A stretch of 13,159 nt of DNA from SZUA-186 sp041552135 (GTDB lineage Bacteria; Pseudomonadota; Gammaproteobacteria; UBA9214): NCBI GenBank assembly GCA_041552135.1, contig JBFELL010000077.1, forward strand, positions 1 to 13,159, in the 5' to 3' direction. Below the pieces are notes generated by a model. That model was not told the DNA's origin. It ran no database searches and saw only the letters and a list, made by a program, of their open reading frames with translations. A program made the translations under genes and the position numbers. Within the stretch, counting starts at the first letter, position 1; each line of letters begins with the position of its first letter. Shown here piece by piece: positions 1-5,521 of this stretch.

Positions 1-315
1 ATGCGAGGAGGAAAGTCCGGGCTCCACAGGGCAGGGTGCCAGGTAACGCCTGGAGGGCGCGAGCCCATGGAAAGTGCCACAGAAAATATACCGCCTGCGC
101 TCCGGCGCCGGTAAGGGTGAAATGGTGCGGTAAGAGCGCACCGCGCGGCTGGTAACAGGCGCGGCAGGGTAAACCCCACCCGGAGCAAGACCAAATAGGG
201 GAACGTTCATGCGGCCCGCATGGTTCCCGGGTAGGTCGCTCGAGGTGTGCGGCGACGCACATCCCAGATGAATGGCTGTCCGCGACAGAACCCGGCTTAC
301 CGGCCGGCTCCTCTT
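1..315 (+). ncRNA. rnpB: RNase P RNA, bacterial type A, 5'-truncated by the window edge
   Basis: This is the catalytic RNA of ribonuclease P, which removes 5' leaders from pre-tRNAs. The 5' strand of the P4 core (GAGGAAAGTCCGGGC) lies at 8–22 and its 3' partner (ACAGAACCCGGCTTA) at 285–299. Between them are other conserved type A segments: GGGCAGGGTGCCAGGTAACG near 30–49, GGTAAGGGTGAAATGGTGCGG near 110–130, the AAGAGCGCACCGCGCGGCTGG stretch near 132–151, and CGGAGCAAGACCAAATAGGGG near 181–200. The GGGTAGG near 229–235 contains the GGU that pairs with the tRNA 3' CCA. Compared with E. coli M1 RNA (377 nt), about 55–60 nt of the 5' end (P1, P2, P3) lie outside the window. The 3' end is placed by alignment to M1 from memory and may be off by a few bases. 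The ATG at base 1 is part of the RNA, not a start codon. Confidence 0.96.
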
Positions 316-332
316 TTGCCTGATGACTGTTA

Positions 333-380
333 GCGGGTTTCCCCAACGCAGGGGGCGTGGGAAGATACTCGGGAAACCGC
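333..380 (+). terminator. Imperfect inverted repeat just downstream of rnpB, possible terminator or processing hairpin
   Basis: Bases 333–343 (GCGGGTTTCCC) can pair with 371–380 (GGGAAACCGC), giving about ten base pairs with one bulged G. The loop contains a second possible hairpin, CCCC (341–344) with GGGG in 351–355. It begins about 18 bases after the predicted rnpB 3' end. No U-tract follows, so it is not a classical intrinsic terminator. A role in ending or trimming the rnpB transcript is inference from position only. Confidence 0.3.
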
Positions 381-401
381 AAGGTCGCAAAGGACGCAAG
401 G
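379..401. repeat. Degenerate GCGCAAAGG-type repeat unit, left flank of the rnpB–miaB palindromic element
   Basis: The stretch contains GGTCGCAAAGGACGCAAGG, two imperfect copies of a CGCAA-GG unit. The same kind of word appears in the lnt–8149 gap (GGCGCAAAGGGCGCAGG at 7952–7968). In both places it precedes AATAACC and then the ATTCCCG palindrome, so it seems to belong to a larger composite repeat. It is not part of an open reading frame that I would believe. Confidence 0.5.
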
Positions 402-428
402 AAGAAATTAATGTAATAACCCCATGTT

Positions 429-495
429 ATTCCCGCGAAAGCGGCAATCCATCGGCATGACAAGTCCGTGTTGGTGGTTCCCCGCTTTTGCGGGG
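429..495. repeat. REPIN-like 67-bp element, copy A (two facing palindromes)
   Basis: The left end, 429–448, is ATTCCC-N8-GGCAAT, one base away from a perfect ATTCCC-N8-GGGAAT palindrome. The right end, 480–495, is CCCCGC-TTTT-GCGGGG, a perfect hairpin. Read on the opposite strand, the right end (CCCCGCAAAAGCGGGGAACC) resembles the left end, so the element is a pair of related palindromes in inverted orientation, 31 bases apart. Copy B at 7993–8059 has the same total length and the same 31-base spacing. This fits the REP-doublet (REPIN) architecture known from pseudomonads; assignment to a named family cannot be made from this window. Confidence 0.65.
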
Positions 496-550
496 GTGGC
501 AAGGGTTGTCAGCAGATCTCTATTCTTGGCGGTGAAATGTTTTTATTTTT

Positions 551-590
551 CCGTGTCTTTCCGTGTCTTTCCGTGTGGTTCCGTGGCGAG
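551..590. repeat. 10-bp tandem repeat, about 3.5 degenerate copies
   Basis: CCGTGTCTTT is repeated exactly at 551–560 and 561–570, followed by CCGTGTGGTT (571–580) and CCGTGGCGAG (581–590, only partly matching). The repeat stands at the right side of the rnpB–miaB gap, about 75 bases upstream of the miaB start and just upstream of its candidate promoter. It is preceded by an A/T-rich run (TTTTTATTTTT at 540–550). Its function is unknown; copy number could vary by slippage. Confidence 0.7.
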
Positions 591-605
591 TTCGCCCGTG
601 CCGGA

Positions 606-634
606 TGGAAAGCCTCGGGTAAACAACGTATATT
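606..634 (+). promoter_or_regulatory. Candidate sigma-70 promoter for miaB and following genes
   Basis: TGGAAA (606–611, four of six matches to TTGACA) is followed after 17 bases by TATATT (629–634, five of six matches to TATAAT). This predicts a transcript start near 641 and a leader of roughly 24 bases before the miaB ATG. It is the best-matching pair I found in the 349-base gap between rnpB and miaB. No experimental or conservation support is available here. Confidence 0.4.
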
Positions 635-664
635 CAAGCAATTACCGCAGGTTACTGAATCCCC

Positions 665-2035
665 ATGACACGCAAGCTCTATATCAAGACCCACGGCTGC
701 CAGATGAACGCGTACGACTCGTCGAAGATGGCGGACGTGCTGGCAGACTCCCATGCACTCGAGGTGACGACCGATCCGGCCGAGGCCGATGTGCTGCTGC
801 TGAACACCTGTTCGATACGCGAGAAGGCACAGGAGAAGGTCTACTCCGAACTTGGCCGCTGGAAGGAACTGAAGGATGCACGGCCCGGGGTCGTGATCGG
901 GGTTGGCGGCTGCGTGGCCAGCCAGGAGGGCGATGCGATCCGTTCCCGCGCGCCGTGCGTCGATATCGTATTTGGCCCGCAGACCCTGCACCGCCTGCCC
1001 GGGTTGCTGGACGAGGTGCGCCGTGGCCGGCAGCCGGTGATTGACATCGCCTTCCCGGAGATCGAGAAGTTCGACTGCCTGCCGGCACCGCGGGCCGACG
1101 GCCCGAGCGCCTTCGTGTCGATTATGGAGGGTTGCAGCAAGTACTGCAGTTTCTGCGTCGTGCCCTATACGCGCGGCGAGGAGGTCAGCCGGCCGTTCGA
1201 TGAGCTGATTGCCGAGGTTGCCGCGCTGGCAGGGCAGGGCGTGCGCGAGATCACCCTGCTGGGACAGAACGTCAACGCCTACCGCGGCGTGATGCACGAT
1301 GGCGAGATTGCCGATCTCGGCCTGCTGATTACCTGGATCGCGGCCATCGACGGCATCGACAGGATTCGCTACACGACGTCACACCCGCTGGAGATGAACG
1401 ACAGCCTGATCAACGCCTACGCCGAGGTGCCGGAACTGGTTGGACACCTGCACCTGCCGGTACAGAGCGGTTCCGACCGCATCCTGGCGCAGATGAAGCG
1501 CAATCACACGGCACTCGAATACAAGTCCATTATCCGTCGCTTGCGCGAGGCGCGACCCGGTATCAGCATCTCCTCGGACTTCATTGTCGGCTTTCCCGGC
1601 GAGACCGAGGCTGACTTCGAGGACACCATGGCGCTGATCGAGGCGGTCGGTTTTGACCACTCGTTCAGCTTCCTCTACAGCCCGCGGCCCGGGACGCCGG
1701 CCGCGGTGTTGCCCGACGACGTGCCGGCCAGTGCAAAGAAGGCACGGCTGGCGCGACTGCAGGCGCGTATCAGCGCAATGGCCGCGGACATCAGCCGTTC
1801 CATGGTCGGGCGCACCGAGCGCGTTCTGGTCGAAAAAACCTCGCGCAAGCGGCCCGATCAGCTGAGCGGGCGTACCGGGAACAACCGCGTCGTCAATTTT
1901 GACGCCGATGTCTCGCTCATCGGCCGGTTTGTCGAGGTGCAGATTACCGAGGCCCTGCCGAATTCGCTGCGTGGCCGGCTTGTCTCAGTGGAACAGGGTG
2001 CCGGGCCGCAAACCCGGACCGCCCGCTACGCCTGA
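665..2035 (+). CDS. miaB: tRNA-2-methylthio-N6-dimethylallyladenosine synthase (MiaB)
   Basis: MiaB is a cytoplasmic radical-SAM methylthiotransferase that turns i6A37 into ms2i6A37 in tRNAs reading codons that begin with U. The 456-residue protein has the family's full order. The N-terminal MTTase domain starts with KLYIKTHGCQMN and has auxiliary-cluster cysteines C12, C49 and C83. The radical-SAM core carries C157-x3-C161-x2-C164 (CSKYCSFC). A C-terminal TRAM domain spans roughly residues 380–445. Length is close to the E. coli enzyme. The ATG at 665 begins exactly where the family begins; upstream there is only a weak GCAGG, so the ribosome site is poor. The stop lies 5 bases before ybeZ, so the two are almost certainly co-transcribed. 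No key residue is missing. Confidence 0.97.
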   Translation: MTRKLYIKTHGCQMNAYDSSKMADVLADSHALEVTTDPAEADVLLLNTCSIREKAQEKVYSELGRWKELKDARPGVVIGVGGCVASQEGDAIRSRAPCVDIVFGPQTLHRLPGLLDEVRRGRQPVIDIAFPEIEKFDCLPAPRADGPSAFVSIMEGCSKYCSFCVVPYTRGEEVSRPFDELIAEVAALAGQGVREITLLGQNVNAYRGVMHDGEIADLGLLITWIAAIDGIDRIRYTTSHPLEMNDSLINAYAEVPELVGHLHLPVQSGSDRILAQMKRNHTALEYKSIIRRLREARPGISISSDFIVGFPGETEADFEDTMALIEAVGFDHSFSFLYSPRPGTPAAVLPDDVPASAKKARLARLQARISAMAADISRSMVGRTERVLVEKTSRKRPDQLSGRTGNNRVVNFDADVSLIGRFVEVQITEALPNSLRGRLVSVEQGAGPQTRTARYA

Positions 2036-2040
2036 CGCCG

Positions 2041-3021
2041 TTGAATCCGCCGGTCCACTCCATAGACATCGCACTCGAGCCTGCCGACAACGAGCGACTG
2101 GCGGCACTGTGCGGTCAGTTCGACCAGAACCTGCGCCAGCTGGAGGAGCGGCTCGGTGTGGAAATCAACAGCCGTGGCAACCGCTTCCGCATCATCGGGG
2201 GCGAGAGCCCGGTGCAGCATGCCGGCGATATCCTGCAGGGCCTGTATGCGGAAACCGCGCAGGGCGCCCTGACAGCGGAAAAGATCCATCTCTACCTCAG
2301 GGAGAACGGCGACGGTGATGGCGGGCAACGGGCGGAGGCGCCCGCCAATGTCGTCATCCGCACGCCACACGGCACGATTGTGCCGCGCGGTGTCAACCAG
2401 AATCACTACCTGCGGAACATTCTTGCGAACGATCTCAATTTCGGTATCGGGCCGGCCGGCACCGGCAAGACCTACCTTGCCGTGGCATGTGCCGTGCAGG
2501 CGCTGGAACAGGAAAAGGTCAGCCGGCTGGTGCTGGTGCGCCCGGCCGTGGAGGCGGGCGAGCGACTCGGTTTCCTGCCCGGTGACATGAGCCAGAAGGT
2601 CGATCCCTACCTGCGACCCCTGTACGATGCGCTGTACGAAATGCTGGGCATCGACCGGGTGGCCAAGCTCATCGAGCGCAATGTCATCGAGGTTGCGCCG
2701 CTGGCCTTCATGCGTGGCCGCAGCCTGAACGACGCCTTCATTATTCTCGACGAGGGCCAGAACACGACCGTCGAACAGATGAAGATGTTCCTGACCCGTA
2801 TCGGCTTCGGATCGACCGCCGTGGTCACCGGCGATATTACCCAGATCGATCTGCCCAAGGCGACGCAGTCGGGCCTGCGCCAGGTGATCGATGTCCTGAA
2901 GAACCAGGACGGCATCAGCTTTACCTTTTTTGCCTCGCACGATGTGGTGAGGCACCCGCTGGTGGAGCGCATCATCACGGCCTATGACAGCTACGACCGG
3001 TCGCTTCCCGGCAGGGATTAA
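2041..3021 (+). CDS. ybeZ: PhoH-like P-loop ATPase YbeZ
   Basis: This is a PhoH-family NTPase of the YbeZ branch. The family has been linked to RNA metabolism, and YbeZ is reported to bind the neighbouring gene's product YbeY. The 326-residue protein has a Walker A motif GPAGTGKT at residues 137–144 and a Walker B motif IILDEGQN at 234–241. The family signatures LVRPAVEAGERLGFLPGD (about 164–182) and VVTGDITQIDLP (about 261–272) follow. An N-terminal region of about 100 residues precedes the ATPase domain. The start is TTG at 2041, five bases after the miaB stop. I see no in-frame ATG or GTG upstream of it, and the first downstream alternatives would trim the family's N-terminal region. No strong Shine-Dalgarno is visible, so translation may depend on coupling to miaB. 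The function of PhoH proteins in vivo is still only partly settled. Confidence 0.95.
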   Translation: MNPPVHSIDIALEPADNERLAALCGQFDQNLRQLEERLGVEINSRGNRFRIIGGESPVQHAGDILQGLYAETAQGALTAEKIHLYLRENGDGDGGQRAEAPANVVIRTPHGTIVPRGVNQNHYLRNILANDLNFGIGPAGTGKTYLAVACAVQALEQEKVSRLVLVRPAVEAGERLGFLPGDMSQKVDPYLRPLYDALYEMLGIDRVAKLIERNVIEVAPLAFMRGRSLNDAFIILDEGQNTTVEQMKMFLTRIGFGSTAVVTGDITQIDLPKATQSGLRQVIDVLKNQDGISFTFFASHDVVRHPLVERIITAYDSYDRSLPGRD

Positions 3022-3048
3022 GGCGCGCAGGCGAATCTGCAAAACATG

Positions 3049-3072
3049 CCAGGGTCAGCACAGTGTCCCTGG
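3049..3072 (+). promoter_or_regulatory. Hairpin in the ybeZ–ybeY gap
   Basis: CCAGGG (3049–3054) and CCCTGG (3067–3072) form a perfect six-base-pair stem with a 12-base loop. It lies 27 bases after the ybeZ stop and 37 bases before the TTG start proposed for ybeY. There is no T-run, so it is unlikely to be a strong terminator. It could modulate ybeY translation or mark a processing site; this is inference. Confidence 0.3.
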
Positions 3073-3109
3073 ATCCTTGACTGTTGCACATGAACCCGGA
3101 CAGAGCATC

Positions 3110-3580
3110 TTGAGCGACGACAGCAACCCGATCGACATCCAGTATGCCATTACATCCGAAGGTGTGCCTGCCGAGGAACACCTGCGACACTGGGTGCAGC
3201 TGGCGCTGGCGGGCAGGGCGGACAAGGCCGAGCTGAGCGTTCGCGTGGTCGACGAGGCCGAGATCACCGCGCTCAACCACGAATATCGGGGCAAGGACTA
3301 CCCCACCAACGTGCTGTCCTTCCCCTACGAGGCGATGCCGGGCGTCGAGTCCGCGCTGCTCGGGGACATCGTCATCTGCGCACCCGTCGTGGCACGCGAG
3401 GCGCTCGAGCAGGGCAAGCCGGTCGAGTCTCACTGGGCGCACATGGTCATTCACGGTGCGCTGCACCTGCTGGGCCATGACCATCACGATGCGGCAGAGG
3501 CTGAGCGGATGGAGCAGCAGGAGACGCGCCTGCTGGAGCAACTCGGCTTCCCCGATCCCTACCGGTCACGCGACGCCTGA
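3110..3580 (+). CDS. ybeY: Endoribonuclease YbeY, 16S rRNA maturation factor
   Basis: YbeY is a zinc-dependent single-strand RNase needed for 16S rRNA 3'-end maturation and ribosome quality control. The frame carries the signature HGALHLLGHDH, with metal ligands H115, H119 and H125, and YRGKDYPTNVLSFPYE containing the conserved Arg60 (numbered from the TTG start). The reading frame is open upstream to an ATG at 2984, inside ybeZ, but those extra 42 residues match nothing in the family. Starting at TTG 3110 gives 156 residues beginning SDDSNPIDIQYA, almost the same length as the 155-residue E. coli protein, so I chose it. The TTG has only a weak upstream purine stretch. A gap of 88 bases after ybeZ is long for this operon. 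The gene sits in its usual place after ybeZ, fitting the reported YbeY–YbeZ partnership. Confidence 0.93.
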   Translation: MSDDSNPIDIQYAITSEGVPAEEHLRHWVQLALAGRADKAELSVRVVDEAEITALNHEYRGKDYPTNVLSFPYEAMPGVESALLGDIVICAPVVAREALEQGKPVESHWAHMVIHGALHLLGHDHHDAAEAERMEQQETRLLEQLGFPDPYRSRDA

Positions 3581-3612
3581 GCCGCTACGCCCTGGCCATC
3601 GCCCGCGCCCGG

Positions 3613-5418
3613 ATGCCGACTGTGCCCGCCTGCCTGTCCGCGATATTGCCTGCGCTGTGCCGACTGCTGGTCGCGCTGGCGGCGTTACACATTGCCGGGG
3701 GAGGCGCCGCGGTGGCGGACGTGCTCAGTGCCGATGAACAGCGCTGGCCGGGGGCGCATGTGCAGACCCTGCGGCGCGGTGCCGATCCCGGCTGGCCACC
3801 CTTCGAGTACCGTGACGAGGCGGGGATCTATGCCGGTATGTGCCAGGATTACAGCGACCTGGTTGCCGCTCGCCTGGGGCTCGACATCGAAGTCGTCCCG
3901 GATCTTGACTGGAAGAGCATCCTGGAGCGCATGCGCCGCCGGGAGCTCGATGTGATCAGCTGCCTGGTAAAGACGCCGGAGCGGTCCGCCTTCATGGCAT
4001 TCAGCAAACCCTATACCACGATCCCGGCGGTCATCTACACGCGCAATGATTCCCCCTATGTCGGCCGGCTGCGCGACCTGCGCGGCAGGCGCGTAACGAC
4101 GATCAGTGGCTACGCAATAACGGAATTCCTCAAGCAGGAGTATCCCGGACTGGAGCTGGTCGAATGCGACACGCCGCTGGAATGCCTGCGAAGCGTCGCG
4201 CTCGGGCAGGCCGACGCCTTTGTCGGTACCCTGGTGGTCGGCGTCTATCACGTGCGCAAGCACAACCTCGCGAACCTCAAGGTGGCCGCGCCGGCGGAGG
4301 TGCCGCCGCTGGAGCTGCGCTTTGGTATCCGCAAGGACTGGCAGCCGTTCGCGGCCATGATCGACAAGGCACTGGCCACCATCACGCCCGAGGAGCACAC
4401 GGCCATCCAGCAGCGCTGGGTAACGGTGGAATACGATCCGGTGATCGATTACTCACTGGTCTGGAAGGTGGGCAGTGCGCTCTCGCTGCTGTTGCTGCTG
4501 GCAGTGACCTGGATCTTTCAGGTGCGACGGCAGAAGCTGGCGCTGCAACGCAGTGAAGGCCGGCTGATCCGCCAGCGCGATGAACTGGAGAGGCTTACGC
4601 GGGACCTCGAGACCTACGGCGAACGGGTGGCGCGCGAACTGGAGATGGCACGCGAGACCCAGACCGTGCTGCTGCCGGACATGCAGACAGTGCAGGAGAT
4701 CTACAAACAGCACGGCCTGCATGTGGATTCCCGCTTCCAGCCCAGTTCCGAACTCGGTGGCGACTTCTGGGGGCTGCGCAGCCTGGATGCCAGCCGGGTT
4801 GCCGTGATGGCGGTTGACTTCTCCGGGCACGGCATCAATGCGGCGCTGAACACCTTCAGGCTGCATGCCCTGCTGGACAGCGACCGGCAGCATGCCGATG
4901 ATCCGGCCGCCTTTCTGCAGCACCTGAACCGTCGCATTTCGCCGCTGCTGCCGCCAGGCCAGTATGCGACCATGTTCTACGGTGTGATCGACTCGAACCA
5001 TGATCTCATGGCCTATGCCGGTGCTGCGACACCGAGCCCGCTGGTGTTTTTGCCGGGGCAGGGCGCCCCGCTGGTTGGCAGCGGCGTCGGCTTTCCGATC
5101 GGTATGTTCGATGAGTCGACCTATGAGAACCTCGAACTGCCGTTCCCGGTCGGGGCGTCCCTGCTGCTCTACAGCGATGCGGTGACTGAAGGCAAGATGC
5201 ATAACGGCGAGCGGCTGGGGGAGGCGGGTCTGATCCGGGTCGTTACCGACTGTCTGGCGGATGCGCCGCGCGAAAACCTGGTGCAGGTGCTGGCCACGCG
5301 TCTGGACCGCCTGCTTGACCTGCCGCTTGCGGATGATCTGACCATAGTCTCCACCACACGCATGACCCCGCCGGGTGCGACGGCAGGCCCGTCCGCCGGC
5401 CGGCGGGGCGCGGGATGA
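3613..5418 (+). CDS. Membrane receptor phosphatase: periplasmic SBP_bac_3 sensor, TM helix, SpoIIE/RsbU PP2C domain
   Basis: The 601-residue protein reads as a one-piece sensor that should dephosphorylate a cytoplasmic partner when the periplasmic domain is (un)bound. Residues 8–30 are hydrophobic and AVA at 33–35 suggests signal peptidase cleavage. Residues about 50–275 form a BvgS-like solute-binding domain (ADPGWPPFEY at 57–66, TPERSAFMAFSKPY at 121–134). Residues 285–303 are a transmembrane helix (SLLLLLAVTWIF), and 305–350 a probable coiled coil. Residues about 370–583 are a SpoIIE-type phosphatase. Its likely metal-binding acids are D384 (ELGGDFW), D402 (VDFSGHG), D522 (LYSDAVTE, where most relatives have SDGVTE) and D574/D575 (ADDLTIVS). 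The C-terminal tail is Gly/Ala/Pro-rich. It starts 32 bases after ybeY; no clear ribosome site is visible. No RsbW-type kinase, STAS protein or sigma factor lies in the window, so the target is unknown. In better-known genomes corC follows ybeY directly, so this gene looks like an insertion into the operon. Confidence 0.88.
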   Translation: MPTVPACLSAILPALCRLLVALAALHIAGGGAAVADVLSADEQRWPGAHVQTLRRGADPGWPPFEYRDEAGIYAGMCQDYSDLVAARLGLDIEVVPDLDWKSILERMRRRELDVISCLVKTPERSAFMAFSKPYTTIPAVIYTRNDSPYVGRLRDLRGRRVTTISGYAITEFLKQEYPGLELVECDTPLECLRSVALGQADAFVGTLVVGVYHVRKHNLANLKVAAPAEVPPLELRFGIRKDWQPFAAMIDKALATITPEEHTAIQQRWVTVEYDPVIDYSLVWKVGSALSLLLLLAVTWIFQVRRQKLALQRSEGRLIRQRDELERLTRDLETYGERVARELEMARETQTVLLPDMQTVQEIYKQHGLHVDSRFQPSSELGGDFWGLRSLDASRVAVMAVDFSGHGINAALNTFRLHALLDSDRQHADDPAAFLQHLNRRISPLLPPGQYATMFYGVIDSNHDLMAYAGAATPSPLVFLPGQGAPLVGSGVGFPIGMFDESTYENLELPFPVGASLLLYSDAVTEGKMHNGERLGEAGLIRVVTDCLADAPRENLVQVLATRLDRLLDLPLADDLTIVSTTRMTPPGATAGPSAGRRGAG

Positions 5419-5441
5419 AAGTTGCCGCGATCTTCCCTACA

Positions 5442-5459
5442 CTGGCCGCAGTCGGCTGG
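5442..5459 (+). promoter_or_regulatory. Small hairpin downstream of the receptor-phosphatase gene
   Basis: CTGGCCG (5442–5448) pairs with CGGCTGG (5453–5459) around a CAGT loop, with two G·T wobbles. It lies 23 bases after the phosphatase stop, in the 103-base gap before corC. No T-run follows, so termination would be weak at best. Confidence 0.22.
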
Positions 5460-5485
5460 CGTTGCGGTAATTCCTCATACATAAT
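5457..5485 (+). promoter_or_regulatory. Weak candidate promoter for corC–lnt
   Basis: CATAAT at 5480–5485 matches five of six bases of the -10 consensus, but the best spaced -35 (TGGCGT at 5457–5462, 17-base spacer) is poor. The gap 5462–5521 is noticeably A/T-rich compared with the genes on both sides, as expected for a promoter region. Its presence would let corC–lnt be expressed independently of the gene inserted upstream. Confidence 0.25.
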
Positions 5486-5521
5486 CCACTTTACGAATAT
5501 CAGGTAAACAACTGTTATTAA

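Noticed and set aside
272..460. Short plus-strand frame starting in rnpB, and the overlapping frame 424–1044
   Set aside because: The first starts inside the conserved 3' part of RNase P RNA, and the second runs out of frame through the start of miaB. Neither has protein-like character.
316..664. tRNA gene, CRISPR array or riboswitch in the rnpB–miaB gap
   Set aside because: No cloverleaf with TTCGA-type T-loop, no regularly spaced unique spacers and no known riboswitch core were seen; the repeats are palindromes and a short tandem array.
2026..3042. 338-codon minus-strand frame opposite ybeZ
   Set aside because: It mirrors ybeZ almost end to end, has no recognisable motif and lies opposite an intact conserved gene.
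2984..3109. N-terminal extension of YbeY from ATG 2984
   Set aside because: The extra 42 residues overlap the end of ybeZ and are absent from the family. TTG 3110 gives the normal length.
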